A stretch of DNA of 64,000 bases. It comes from Yponomeuta sedellus (taxonomy: Eukaryota; Arthropoda; Insecta; Lepidoptera; Yponomeutidae). Location: NCBI GenBank assembly GCA_934045075.1, contig OW203721.1:21514672-21578671 (forward strand), in the 5' to 3' direction. Of this stretch, positions 46,476 through 57,544 are shown one piece after another. Every line of letters starts with the position of its first letter. Position 1 is the first letter of the stretch. The translations under genes were made by a program, and so were the position numbers. The notes beneath the pieces were generated by a model that did no database searches, was not told where the DNA came from, and saw nothing but the letters and a program-made list of their open reading frames with translations.

Positions 46476-47219
46476 TTGCCAAGTATAATCTATAAATTTG
46501 GAACTCACAAAATATTTTTCCGTACCTACTTATATCAAGACTGATATATATTTAAGACCTTTTGTATTTTTTTAGCCATGGTCATGAATCAACTATATTG
46601 TATTCTGATTCTGACTAAATCTAAAAATATAAAGAAACTTGCCAAGTTCATAAAAAATATTTTTGTGAGACGAGAAGGTGGCCAGTTTTTACATTTATGA
46701 TTTGGTAGGATGAATGGACGTAGCCGACCACTGGTCCAATCGGAGCTTAATATCGAGGTACAAGTTCTCAAACAAACAAGCAGCAAGCGCTGTTAAGTTG
46801 AATATTTACAAGAAGCTGAGAAAGCCTTAGCTTGCATAAATAAAGAGTAATAATACTTTCACAATATTGCAACTTGCTATTATCGTCATAAAGAATTCAT
46901 TGTCTTTTTTCCGCCGAGTGTCCGCCGTGCAATTCGTTTTGTAGCGTTAAAACTTTCTTTTAATCTTCTTTTAATGAAGTTAGAGCTCCGCAGGCAGGTA
47001 ATACCGTAGCATAAACAAATCCTCCGTAACAAGGAAGACAGCGTGGGGCAAAGTTTTGCAACAAAACGTAAGGATTGTTTAAAAACGCGTCCAAAATTTT
47101 ACGTGCTGTGAATTTTTCTGCGGTCCTTGTATAGTTTTGTGTAACATTATTTTGTTGTAATTTATATCATCTTAGCAGTTTGGCTAACGGTGTAGTTGTG
47201 TTTTTTCAAATTTTTTATG
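46476..47219. other. Intron 1, no supported exon
   Basis: Nothing recognised. Confidence 0.4.
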
Positions 47220-47320
47220 AATAGATGGATAGAATAATCTTTATTGCATGAAGCCCAGGGACAGACTTAAACAATAGTACAATTAGCGGCTTTATTTCTA
47301 CAAGTAATTTCTTCTATAAT
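47220..47320 (-). mobile_element. LINE 3'-end fragment
   Basis: GATAGAATAATCTTTATTGCATG...AATTAGCGGC...AAGTAATTTCTTC is the inverse of the 11289-11435 family. Confidence 0.6.
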
Positions 47321-47416
47321 ATTTGTGTAATGTTTGAATAATATTTGTAGTATGTAAGTGTGTAAGTCTAACTGAAAAACCTAGTGAATAAACTAAAATG
47401 AAATAATATATTATGG

Positions 47417-47740
47417 TATCTGAATATTCGATAATCGATATCAACCCTTCTATGTCCCCACTGCTGGGGCACGGGTCTCTTCCTGTATCGCAGGAAGGTT
47501 AGGCCATACTTTACCACGGGGCGAAGTCCGGGTTGGTGGAGGATTGTAAGACAGTGGCGGGCCTTACTGTCAGATGTTATCCAGCCACCCATCCGGGCCT
47601 CTGGCATGGCTTAGCGATTGCCATTACATGACACCCGTCCACCAATGGACGGTCCACCACCGGTCATCCATCCTGCACCTGACCGCGCCTTTTGTTGCTT
47701 AACTCAAGCTAGGCCACGATCGCTTCAATATCTGAATATT
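47417..47740 (-). mobile_element. 5S-derived SINE with 12-bp TSD, internally deleted
   Basis: TATCTGAATATT flanks it (47417-47428, 47729-47740). The 3' half is well kept. The region between the 5S-like block and the body is shortened, and the block itself is partly lost. Confidence 0.87.
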
Positions 47741-48295
47741 AGTACTCATTTTTCGTGGAAAAGCCTGCACTCGCAATTCGTCCAGCTCCATCTCGAAAAA
47801 ATTCTAAAACAAAGCTATTAACTTCTTACTTGATCTGCAGATTAGGGAGTTATGGTTTGTAATGATTAGTGGTATAAGTATTCTTCATTATCTTCAATTA
47901 GTACCTAATAATATACTTATTTAGATTTACCATGACTCTAAAATGAAAGTACTATGGTAAACCAACTATCGTGCTCGAAGATTCTAAAATTTTTTTCATT
48001 GTAAAATAATTAGCAGGTTTACTTTCACAAATACATGTCAAAGCGATACCAGAATCAAATGTATTAAATTAAGGGAAATCTTTGTTTCCAAATACTTCGT
48101 TTTTATAGAAAAATATAGCGTAAGTATCTTTGTATAGTTATTTATTACAGGCATATGAACCTATATGAAAATCATTACGACAAATACCTAACTGATACAC
48201 AGACAAAAAGTAAATTTGAAATTAAACGGTAATTCTTTCGTATTCAGGCAATATCATGTTAGCAATGATGATATGAGCCCCATTTTGGATGACTA
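47741..48295. other. Intron 1, nothing recognised
   Basis: AT-rich sequence. Confidence 0.4.
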
Positions 48296-48545
48296 TCTAT
48301 CTATCTATCTATCCAGCCCATGAATGAAGCCCACTGCTGGGTATAGGCCTCTTCCATTTCACGCCTACTCTCCCGGTCCCTAGCCAATCTCGACCACTTA
48401 CCCCCGGCCGCTTTTTTAATGTCATCCCTCCAAAGGGCAAGTGGTCTACCCACCGAACGACGACCGGTTCTTGGCCACCACTCCGTGACTGCCCTTGTCC
48501 ACCTTCCGTCATCCCGTCTCATCAGATGTATGTATTGGATGTACA
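48296..48545 (-). mobile_element. RTE-like LINE C-terminal fragment
   Basis: The minus strand encodes, in one open frame, HLMRRDDGRWTRAVTEWWPR then GRRSVGRPLALWRDDIKKAA, GGKWSRLARDRESRREMEEA and YTQQWAS. The pattern GRRxVGRPxxRWxDDIKK...W.RxAxDRxxWxxxEEAYxQQW is the C-terminal signature of insect endonuclease/reverse transcriptases. The fragment stays open for over 70 codons, so it is fairly young, but everything upstream is missing. A (CTAT)n tail sits at 48295-48312 after the stop, as expected for the element's 3' end. Confidence 0.8.
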
Positions 48546-49665
48546 TACCCAAAACTTTTGTTTTACCCTTTACATAATTAGAAATAAATCACAGAAAACA
48601 TAACGCTCCATTGCTTATATACTCTCAGTTTTTGTGCTTCTAGTGCCTCAGTGTATTGAAGTTGGTTTTGACTTCAATTTTTTTTGCTAATACAAATTAC
48701 CAGTCTTTAAAAAAAGAAATTAAATACTTTTAAAAGGTTAACCAAGAAGTGGCTCCTAGATTATTGTTTTTATAGTTTGGAAGAGTTTATGGAGTATGAT
48801 GTTGAATAATTATATTGTGTAGCTAAGTGTGTCGCTATTGTTAGATACGTAGCTATTTAGTTTTTAAGATGATCTCATATTGTTAAGGATTTATATTTAA
48901 ACATGTTACCTATTACAGTTCTGCTTTGTTACCGTTTCCTAAAGGATCGATGAATGTGAGTACACCTGTTAAGGTAAGATTTGGTGAATCTTTTTTAAAT
49001 AACACTGTTACTGCTCAATGTGTAACCCATGTCTATGCTCACAATAAATATTCTTTATTCTTTATATCAATACGACTCCTCCAAATTGTGCCTTCCGACA
49101 GCAACTGCATGAGACACTTTAAAAAAACACCACCGTTTCAAGAGCGCCCTTAACATTTTAAGATTTTCCTCGGTATCTCCTAGATCTCATCATCAGATCC
49201 TGATTAGATGATCACCTAGAACCACCTAGAAAGTCGACCTTTAGTAGAAAAAAATATTTTTCAAATCGGATCGACAAATCGGGCGTCAAATGGGAGCAGG
49301 CGTCTTCGAGTAATCGGGGAACATAAACAAAAAAGAAGATTACGACGACTGGACTATCTCCTCCTTTTTTGAAGTAAAATTAAGAGTTTTTTGATGAAAG
49401 AGTTTTGCTTAAGCTTAAGAATAGCAGTGATGGCGCAAAGTAGAACGCTGAACCGGACCTCTGAGAGCTCCTCATTTACCAGATTTTTTTGCGAAATCAC
49501 GTATGGTTACGTGCACTAACATGGATGCACTTCAGTACCTTGGCAAAGTCAAAATAGTCAATATCTCATACATCAGGCTTGAAGAGGTTAATGTGACAAG
49601 GTTCTAACGTGCTTACATGAGTGAATTAGTATTAGCACTAACATCGAAAGGATAATTTTGAATTT
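48546..49665. other. Intron 1, no supported exon
   Basis: A scrap of the GACTTCAAAAAAGGAGGAGG repeat, inverted, lies near 49350-49380. A tRNA-like scrap (GTGATGGCGCAAAGTAGAACGC) lies at about 49428. Nothing else is seen. Confidence 0.4.
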
Positions 49666-49892
49666 AAATGTCATTTTTAAAAACCTATTTAGAGGCTAAA
49701 AATTTCACCCATGCCGGGATTCCAACCCGCAACCTCTGGCTATCCGTACCAGCGCTCTACCAATTGAGCCAATGGGCGACTCACGGCATCAGTGAAATTT
49801 CGAACCTCTTTACAATATTCTCTGTATTACGTATAGGCAGCGACATCTGACTTAAGCAAATTGCATTACTTACAGCCCCGACCAAATGTCAT
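49666..49892 (-). mobile_element. tRNA-type SINE, near-complete single unit with 9-bp TSD
   Basis: AAATGTCAT flanks the unit (49666-49674, 49884-49892). On the minus strand it reads GGTCGGGGCTGTAAG, then CGCTGCCTATACGTAATAC, the tRNA-like section with box A and box B, and TTTAGCCTCTAAATAGG. The tail segment (GTCCTTAGCACGG) is absent. It shows that a unit without inversion can insert alone. Confidence 0.85.
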
Positions 49893-50498
49893 ATTCGATG
49901 AAACTATTTCTATGTTTCTAGTGCTAATTTTGAAGACGATTTTTATTTTTTATCATGCATCAATTAAGTATGCATTACAGGCACGTAATTGCTGCAGCTG
50001 AGTGGAACTTGAAAAAGTGTTGTGATTCGATGAGACGCCCTTGGCAACCTGGATATAATAGTGATCTAATTATTATAGACACTGGATAATACAGTAATAA
50101 GACAATGGATAATAGAGATCTAAACGGCCTGTTAGTTTTTGACTAATGACCGTACTAATAAAGCGTTCCTACCTCAGCGACTGCTTCTGAGCGCAAATTT
50201 CACGATGCAAAACAGCAATTTCACAGCTCAGTCAAAGGTGTCTCAGAGGTAGCAGCGCTTTATTAATACCGTCTCGGCTCTTAACATTTCTTACTTTCCA
50301 GCTTAGAGGTACAAACGATAAAGTTAAGACACTTAAACAAGAGTACACACACGTACTGGCACACGCACACACACACAACAAACACATACATGGTTTTAAT
50401 TTTTTTCATTTTAGTTTTTGCTATAAATAAAATTAATTTGATGTGTAACTCACGGAAATTAGTTACTATAGGGTACGGAAAAGCGCAGTGTATCGACA
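49893..50498. other. Intron 1, nothing recognised
   Basis: A CA-rich run lies near 50345-50390; otherwise unremarkable. Confidence 0.4.
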
Positions 50499-50759
50499 TA
50501 CAGTCTATTTATTCTTACTTGTCCAATGTATTAAACAAGATTCTACCCTTAAACTGTGACTTTTTAGTCCAAAACTGCCATGTTTCTATAAATGAAGTTA
50601 CTTGGAACACTCTTTTAGATAACACGCTGCCAATTTTATAAACATATTTCATGATAGTTCATGAATTTGCGAGAAAATGTCTAGTTTAGGCATCTAATCT
50701 CAATTTTAAGGTTAGAATCTTGTTTACTAAATTGGACAAGTAAGAATAAATAGACTGTA
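50499..50759. mobile_element. Tc1/mariner-like MITE with TA duplication
   Basis: The element at 50501-50757 starts CAGTCTATTTATTCTTACTT and ends with its reverse complement. It is flanked by TA on both sides. Inverted similarity continues about 60 bp inward (AACAAGATTCTA.CCTTAAA). The CAGT start and TA target fit Tc1/mariner elements. No transposase. Confidence 0.8.
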
Positions 50760-51309
50760 GACATCTTGATTCCTAAAAGGATGCTCCAAATACAATTAAG
50801 ACCCCAGGTACCTTAGCTTGATAACATTTTATTGATTTATTTAAAGTTTAATACGCACGACGGTTTTCTTTAATGAATTTTACTCCGGCATAGCTAGTGC
50901 AAAGACGCTTTTAAAAGCCAGCATGTTTTGAAAGGGGTTTTAACGGAGGTTTCAACGGATATTTAACACATTTGTCGCGGAAGAATGAGAATGGAGCTGT
51001 AAATCGCAGCGAGGTTGAGAGCTTTCATGTTGATTGCTTTCTCCAGAGTCGAGCTTAAGGAGAATACCTGCTGGGTCATTTATTTACTTTACTTAGGTCG
51101 GTATTAATATACCGCTCTAACCTCTGAATAGCTTTAACATCAGGAAAAATATCAGTAACTTTCAAACTTTAAACAGCCAACATAATATCTTCTTCTTCAT
51201 CTTTAGGCTATATTATGTAGTCCACTGCTGGACATAGCAACATAATATAAATTCTAGAAATAAACATAAAGTTTCGTTCCTAAGATTTAGGCTAGCAAAG
51301 GTTAATATA
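50760..51309. other. Intron 1; LINE scrap
   Basis: A short YVQQWT-type LINE scrap (GGCTATATTATGTAGTCCACTGCTGGACATAGC) lies at 51206-51240. No exon is seen. Confidence 0.4.
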
Positions 51310-51945
51310 TTCTTCATGGGGCATTGTACACGTTTCTATAATAAACTCTCTGGAGATATATTAAGCTTGCCTGACTTTGTACCAGAAGGGCTACTATAAC
51401 ATAAAGGATTATTTAGATGAACAATGATAGCATCAGAGAGGCCTCAGGCTCCCAAATGCAAGTATCATTGCATTTGCATTTGGGAGCCTGAGGATGCCTC
51501 GTGTTGGAGGCGAAACGCGTCGCGTGTTTTCTCACACAAGTATTGGTGTTGGTGGTGGTGTGTTCGTGTCTTGCTTCTGCTTGAAAAAGTGGGAGGGAGG
51601 CTGGTGCATGAGCTAACCCCATGGTGCTGGTGGTATTTTTTGGCGGAATTTAGCAACGTAATTTTAACTTTTTAATGCTATTATGGATTTCCGCAAAGTA
51701 ACGCCTGATTCTATGCAACATATGAACAATGATGTCTGGAATTAAAGCCAATACAATGCATGAGTTCTATGTTTTGTCATAACTGTTATTATGTAAACTC
51801 AGTTTACATAATCATCATAAAACTTTGAAAGACTAAGTTTGGACTTTAAAAAGACAAAGTTGTCCATTTTTTTTCCAAAATGATCTAGACTTTGAAATGG
51901 ACACCTCGTTTGAATTGGTGGTGACTGGTTGGATAGCTCAGTTTC
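51310..51945 (+). mobile_element. LINE 3' end interrupted by a 293-bp insertion
   Basis: The left part (51310-51428) reads TTCATGGGGCATTGTACACG...GAGATATATTAAGCTTGCC...GGATTATTTAGATG. The right part (51722-51945) continues ATGTCTGGAATTAAAGCC to CACCTCGTTTGAATTGG. Same family as 19885-20330. The insertion between is described separately. Confidence 0.7.
51417..51733 (+). mobile_element. 293-bp insert with hammerhead-like motif and 12-bp TSD
   Basis: The insert 51429-51721 is flanked by perfect ATGAACAATGAT. Near its start are 20-bp perfect arms (CCTCAGGCTCCCAAATGCAA and its inverse, about 51442-51493). They are followed by CTGAGGA, a GCCTC/GAGGC stem and GAAACGCGTCG. CTGANGA, stem, GAAA is the order of a hammerhead ribozyme core. 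But one extra base follows CTGAGGA, the arm pairing overlaps that box, and I cannot place a convincing stem III. The rest is T/G-rich and non-coding. It may be a Penelope-like or other retroelement fragment. Confidence 0.6.
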
Positions 51946-52079
51946 CTGTGTAACATTTAGGCAAAGGCTAAAACATCATTATAGCTGCGAGGTCATTAAA
52001 TAATTATTTTGCCATAATGACGGTTTAACCAAGTTATAGAGAACCACCCAGTGCATATACTATTCTTCTGGATAACTGT

Positions 52080-52180
52080 CTTACAATCCTCCTCCAACCC
52101 GGACTTGGTCCCCGTGGTGGAGTATGGCTTAGCCTTCCTGTGATGCAGGAAGACACCCGTGCCGCAGCAGTGGGAAGAGT
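52080..52180 (+). mobile_element. 5S-derived SINE, 3' fragment
   Basis: GTCTTACAATCCTCC-CCAACCCGGACTTGG...GATGCAGGAAGACACCCGTGCC matches the family 3' third. Confidence 0.75.
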
Positions 52181-52332
52181 CAAGGACGAAATTTAACGCA
52201 GCGGTGAAAAGGAACGAATCTCAAGGGACGAAATTTCAAATGGAGATATACCACGACCTTGTTTAAGAAGTACTTCATATTCTAACCCAATGCGAACAAA
52301 GCAGGCACAGCAAGATTATAAATAATACTCTA

Positions 52333-52470
52333 TGGGCCAGTTTCTGAATTGAGAATTTCGCTAAGTAAATTGTTAACTGAAGTGCTGAATCATAGAATTT
52401 CTCAGAAAAGAGCGTGACAGACCGTTACTTAAATGTTTGCTTAGTGAAATTCCCAATTCAGAAACCGGTC
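52333..52470. mobile_element. Short MITE, second copy
   Basis: GGGCCAGTTTCTGAATTGAG...GCTAAGTAAA and the inverse AGTGAAATTCCCAATTCAGAAACCGGTCC form the ends. The middle AGAAAAGAGCGTGACAGA matches 35908-36052. Confidence 0.78.
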
Positions 52471-52566
52471 CTACATGCAGCGGTATAACTTCGCCTCCCA
52501 TTCAGGATGTCGTGGGTTCAAGTTCCGGCATTTACCAATGACTTTTTTCTAACTAACGTACATTTT

Positions 52567-53080
52567 AAAAAACCTATTTACAGGCTAAAAATTCCACCCA
52601 TGCCGGGATTCGGACCCGCGACCTCTGGCTATCCGTGCCAGCGCTCTTCCAACTGAGCTAATGGGCGACTCACCGGCATCAGTGAAATTTGGAACCTCTT
52701 TACAATACTCTCTGTATTACGTACGTATCCCGGCATGGGTGGAATTTTTTGCCTCTAAATAGGTTTTTAAAATTGTCCTTAGCACGGGTTAGTGCATTAA
52801 AAATAATATAATCATGTGGGTACAGTGATATCATTCCAATGTAAAACCTAACTGCGAAGTAGGTACTCGGGGCTGCAAGTGATGCAAATTACTTCAGCCA
52901 GATGTCGCTGCCTGTACGTAGTACAGAGAATATTGTAAAGAGGTTCGCAATTTCACTGATGCCGGTGAGTCGCCCATTAGCTCAGTTGGAAAGAGCGCTG
53001 GCACGGTTAGCCAGAGGTCGCAGGTTCGAATCCCGGCATGGGTGGATTTTTAAGCCTCTAAGTAGGTTTGTAAATTTGTC
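52567..53080 (+). mobile_element. Fold-back and tandem tRNA-type SINE
   Basis: A minus-oriented unit (52567-52722) joins at ATTACGTACGTATCCCGGC to a plus-oriented 3' part with tail (52723-52811). A second, nearly full plus unit follows (52812-53080). This is the same multimer design as 21491-22888 and 41941-42496. No clear target-site duplication was found. Confidence 0.82.
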
Positions 53081-53084
53081 AAGT

Positions 53085-53260
53085 TATTATTGGCATCACC
53101 ACTCGCTAACTGAAGGAAAACATCGTAAGAAAACTTTAGTGTCTAAGGTGTTAGCGCTAGAAACTGCCAATCCGCGGTTAGAACGGGTGGTAATTAAATC
53201 TCACTTTTCTCTCTGAGAGAAGTCCTGTGCCCTTCAGGGGGACGTAAATGGGTAGAAAAC
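53085..53260 (+). mobile_element. SINE body fragment
   Basis: CACCACTCGCTAACTGAAGGAAAACATCGTAAGAAAACTT...CTGAGAGAAGTCCTGTGCCCTTCAGGGGGACG is the body and tail of the moth SINE at 26795-27060. Confidence 0.6.
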
Positions 53261-53269
53261 AAATACCCC

Positions 53270-53530
53270 AGTCGTCGTCGTCGTCAGGCTATACCAGTCC
53301 ACTGCTGGACATAGCCCTTCCCTAAACAGCGCCACGTTGTGCTATCATAGGGGGTATATAATGCCCATAATCCCCACGCTGGGCATGCGGGTTGGGGATC
53401 GCAGTTCGGTGGAATTGTACTGCAGGGGGCGCTGCTGCCCACCCCCCGGTTTGTGTCCCTTAGTCGCCTTTTACGACATCCGCGGGGAGAATTGGGTTGG
53501 TGCTATTCTCTAGGCCGACACCACACAGCA
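53270..53530 (-). mobile_element. LINE 3'-end fragment (YVQQWTS-type)
   Basis: The inverse of 479-735 over nearly its whole length: CGTCGTCGTCAGGCTATACC...GCGGGTTGGGGATCGCAGTT...GGTGCTATTCTCTAGGCCGACACCAC. Confidence 0.7.
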
Positions 53531-53652
53531 AATACCCCAGTATAGTAATAAAAATAATATTCCCTCAAAATATTACTACTTATTTCAAAAAATCAAAATC
53601 AAAAGGCTTAATTATCACGCGGGCACGCCTTGATCGGCAATTTCCAAAATCT

Positions 53653-54037
53653 GTAGGATCTTTCAATATCAACCCTTGTATGTCGCCACTGCTAGGGCAC
53701 GGGACTCTTCCTGCATCGCAGGAAGGTTAGGCCATACGGGGGCCACAGGGGCCAAGTCCGGGTTGGTGGAGGATTGTAAGACAGTGGCGGACCTTACTGT
53801 CAGAAGTTATCAAGCCGTCTATAAGGCCTCTGATATGGCTTAACGACTGCCATTACATGACAGCCGGCACCAACGGCTTACGTGCCTTGCGAAGCACGGA
53901 AGCGCTCGGAAATATGCCGCTAGCGGTAGTCACGGGACGGTCATCCATCCTGTACCTGACCGCGCCTGTTGTTGCTTAACTCAAGTGATTGATTCCAATC
54001 ACTCGGTTCGCCTAGGCCACGAGCGCGTAGGATCTTT
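53653..54037 (-). mobile_element. 5S-derived SINE with 11-bp TSD
   Basis: GTAGGATCTTT flanks it (53653-53663, 54027-54037). Nearly full length. The 5S-like block on the minus strand is at about 53940-53982. Confidence 0.9.
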
Positions 54038-54524
54038 AGGAAATTTTAAAATATATTTCTTAAACGAACATAATGAGGTATTCGTTCCGAGGAACTCATT
54101 AATGTAAGGCAACTGGTACAAATTTCATCCACTTAAATTTCTTCCATAATTAAGGCCTTGGTTCTTAGATAAAAAGACAACTTTATCTGAGCCCGAATGT
54201 CGCCGCACTGATGTAAGAGGATTCGTACTTGCACCTTTCTTTTTATAAAGCATTAATTAAATTAATTGCAATCTACACAGTCTGCACTTCGTTAAAATTT
54301 ACATTTAAATATTAGTATATTAAATATTATCTGAATTAAGAGTTAAAATTCAGAGAATATTTAGTATACTTTGTCAATTGCGTTCCACAAAAACGACTAT
54401 AAATTTGCAGAATGAAGCCTTTTACTTAATAAAAAAAATATTGCGAAGCTAAAATATACATTATACTTTAATTTCAATAACAAATAGAAGTTTGCTGTGA
54501 ATTTTGTTTCCAAAACACGAAGGA
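54038..54524. other. Intron 1, nothing recognised
   Basis: AT-rich sequence. Confidence 0.4.
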
Positions 54525-54620
54525 AGGTTTGCTGGAAAAAAATGCTTACAGAGTTAAGCCGCCTTTGTACATTGTATTTCTTACGCAATGTCCGGTGAAA
54601 TGTTTGTTTTCAATAAAGTA
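54525..54620 (+). mobile_element. Diverged LINE 3'-end fragment
   Basis: GAAGGTTTGCTGGAAAAAAATGC...AAGCCGCCTTTGTACATTG...CAATAAAGTATG is a decayed copy of the TGGAAGAAATT...AAGGCCGCC family. Confidence 0.45.
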
Positions 54621-54651
54621 TGTTTAATTAAGGATCGGAAAGAAGAATAAG

Positions 54652-54708
54652 ACGCAGTCGGGGACGAAATCACAGTGGTATTTGATGCCTCCGACTGCGT
54701 TTTTTTTT
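54652..54708 (+). other. Hairpin followed by T9 run
   Basis: Arms ACGCAGTCGG (54652-54661) and CCGACTGCGT (54691-54700) enclose a 29-nt loop and run straight into nine T. This looks like a small RNA 3' end or Pol III stop, but no promoter boxes are evident. Confidence 0.4.
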
Positions 54709-54937
54709 GTGAATACTATCAACCATAATCATTTGAAACAAATATTTCATTGATCAACTTTATTCATCATTTATGAAGTAAGTATGAAAATTGTACTTTT
54801 TAAATTTTTTACGCAGTCAGATTTTCTGTTTTTGAATTCTTAATTTTTACTCACTTAGCTTCACTAAAAAATATCTTCCTTCGGTTCTGACCGAGAAAAA
54901 CGAGCGGAATTGTCATTCTTACCGATAGTACCGATAC

Positions 54938-55578
54938 TTGACCGATACCCAAGTTCCACGGTCCAAAAAAAACTTGACCGATACGCAAGTTCCACGGTCC
55001 AAAAAAAACTTGACCGATACGCAAGTTCCACGGTCCAAAAAAAACTTGACCGATACGCAAGTTCCACGGTCCAAACAAAACTTGACCGATACGCAAGTTC
55101 CACGGTCCAAACAAAACTTGACCGACACGCAAGTTCCACGGTCCAAACAAAACTTGACCGATACGCAAGTTCCACGGTCCAAAAAAACTTGACCGATACG
55201 CAAGTTCCACGGTCCAAACAAAACTTGACCGATACGCAAGTTCCACGGTCCAAAAAAACTTGACCGATACGCAAGTTCCACGGTCCAAAAAAACTTGACC
55301 AAGATACGCAAGTTCCACGGTCCAAAAAAAACTTGACCGATACGCAAGTTCCACGGTCCAAACAAAACTTGACCGATACGCAAGTTCCACGGTCCAAACA
55401 AAATTTGACCGCTACGCAAGTTCCACGGTCCAAAAAAACTTGACCGATACCAAGTTCCACGATCCAAACAAAACTTGACCAATACGCAAGTTCCACGGTC
55501 CAAACAAAACTTGACCGCTACGCACGTTCCACGGTCCAAAAAAACTTGACCGATACGCAAGTTCCACGGTCCAAAAAA
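54938..55578. repeat. 18-copy minisatellite, 35-36 bp unit
   Basis: Each unit reads TTGACCGATACGCAAGTTCC then ACGGTCC and an A-rich end (A7, A8 or AAACAAAA). Most variation is in the A run; a few units have point changes or an inserted AA. Because units are 35 or 36 bp and free of stops, several frames on both strands stay open for up to 213 codons. This gives fake repeat proteins (VPRSKKNLTDTQ; WTVELAYRSSFF). Near-identity suggests recent expansion. Confidence 0.93.
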
Positions 55579-55597
55579 TTGAAACTGAGAAATTCTT

Positions 55598-56095
55598 TAG
55601 GGCGCTGGGAAGGCTAAATAGCGCCACCGATGGAATAAAAATCATAGCTTGTTCATAACAGTCTAGATCCTAGGATCGAAAATCTAGGACTTTAATCGAT
55701 TTCTACTAAAAACGGCCGTTTGTGGCGGCAATCGATTTAAGTCCTACGATGTTGATACTACGTTCTAGGCTGCATGTTCTAAAAATAGTTGTCGTGTTGG
55801 TCACTTGTGGCTGAGCATTTCGCTGAGCTGCAACCTTTTTCTTTTGTTACACTTGCGTTCTCACTATTGTATTTCCAATATCTTTGTGTGTTTTTTGTTC
55901 TGCATATTCTTGATTTATTTTGGTGTTACGTTTATTTGTGTTACAAAAGTAATGAATTTTTTCCACTTTCACTTCGTCATAGAGGTGATTTATGATGTTT
56001 AGTTTTGAAAAAAACGTATTCTAAAACAAGTTACGATTTTTATTCCGTCGGTGGCGCTACTTAGCACTCCCCGCCCCCTACCGTCTTAATGTATG
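55598..56095. mobile_element. TIR MITE, second copy
   Basis: Left AGCGCCACCGATGGAATAAAAATCATA and right inverse ACGATTTTTATTCCGTCGGTGGCGCT are the conserved inner TIRs. The interior block ATCGATTTCTACTAAAAACGGCCGTTT matches the family. It is longer than the 354-bp copy by an insert around 55800-56000, and starts 20 bp after the minisatellite. Confidence 0.75.
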
Positions 56096-56499
56096 GCCAA
56101 AACGCAGCAGTGTTCCACAGTGTACAGTGTTTCAGTGCAAAGAACATTTGTTTAAAATGTTTGAGCGGGTTATAGATTAATAACACGCGGAACTATCTAG
56201 TTGAGGGAACGGGCAACTTGTAAGTAGCAATTTTTCCTATCTTTCCTCGACAACAATGAACAACTTCATGCAAACTTGTATTGAGGCGCTGCAATATTGA
56301 AGTATCAGCCGCACGGCGAGATACTCAGGTGGGCTCGGTGACTTGCTTCGTAGAAAACTTTAGCCAAATATTGTTAAAACTTTCCAAGCCGTCGCCGGTG
56401 TTGTTTCTTCGAAATAATATCGGTTGAAGGAGTTTCTACTTACTATAGACGGTAAACAAACAAGTCTTGCATAATCTAAAAAAATATTTGTAAGTAAAG
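56096..56499. other. Intron 1, nothing recognised
   Basis: Mixed-composition DNA with no repeat family or exon signal. Confidence 0.4.
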
Positions 56500-56822
56500 C
56501 GCTCGGGGCCTAGTGGAATCGAGTGATTGGAATCAATCGCTTGAATTAAGCAGGCGTGGCCAGGTGCAGAATGGGTGACAGTCCCGTGACTACCGCTAGT
56601 GGCATTTTATCCGAGCGCTTCGCCGTTGGTGCCGGCTGTCGTGCAATGGCAGTTGTTAAGCCGTGTTAGATTCTATGTGGGCTGATTGTTAAGTTTTGAC
56701 AGTAAGGCCCGCCACTGTCTTACATCTTTCACCAACCCTGACTTGGCACCCGTGGTGGAGTCCTGCTATGCAGGAAGAGACCCGTGCCCTAGCAGTGGGG
56801 ACATACAAAGGGTTGATGTCAT
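56500..56822 (+). mobile_element. 5S-derived SINE, diverged
   Basis: The head GCGCTCGGGGCCTAGTGGAATCG is followed by a shortened 5S-like block (AATTAAGCAGGCGTGGCCAGGTGC...GAATGGGTGACAG) and the body to ACATACAAAGGGTTGAT. Several deletions. Confidence 0.8.
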
Positions 56823-57544
56823 AGTGAAGCGTCGATTTTGTTAGGCTCTGTTAAAGTACTCCTTAGCGTATCAAGTTGAAATTGAGAGACAAAGAATTGC
56901 TTATGGATCCGTTACACACTAAGGCCCTGAACCAAACTGTTTTTGGTATCCCACCAAGACATAAATGTAAAAGACTGGCCAACTTCTTGTCTCAAAAAAT
57001 ACTTGAGAAGCATGTAAGAACTTGCCGAGTTTCTTGTCTTCGCGAATTTAGCAGTGTTTTGGTAAGCAAGAAATTATTGATGACTTAAATTTGGCAAGTG
57101 TATAGAATATTGTGAACACTCGTAGTTGTACAATAAAAACTGGTTAAGTATTTACTCCGAATTCAAAAAATACACAAAAGATTCTTCTTTATTTATGAGA
57201 ATATTGCTACATTCGCGAAGTTCCTTGGGACTTGGCAGGTTCTTATATACTTATCATGTTTTTTTTAAACCAGGAGTTGTTCAGCCTTTTTACTTAGACG
57301 AGGGTTGCAGCAGAAATTGCAGGAAGTTTCTTTAGACAATAATAATAATGCGGTGGAAGAGTTTCGAGTAGATTGTTGGTAAAAGTATTTTTTCTCTTAG
57401 AAACTGACTGTTTGCTTTTATTGTCAACATCTCGCTATGAGAGTTCCTTAAGCAAATGTTGCTAACGTGACCCTTTGATTAAGCTTACACTGTCGGTCTG
57501 GTAATGAAACCAACTTTGTTGCATGCGGTTTTAACAAGGAGTAT
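56823..57544. other. Intron 1, no supported exon
   Basis: A 70-codon frame at 56876 (LDPLHTKALNQ-like) and one at 57126 are not recognised and lack splice or start support. Confidence 0.35.

Noticed and set aside
54851..55560. Overlapping frames of 117-213 codons with repeated peptides
   Set aside because: They come from a stop-free 35-36 bp minisatellite and occur in several frames on both strands.
54938..55578. Possible CRISPR array
   Set aside because: Units are contiguous 35-36 bp tandem copies without unique spacers, in a eukaryotic genome.
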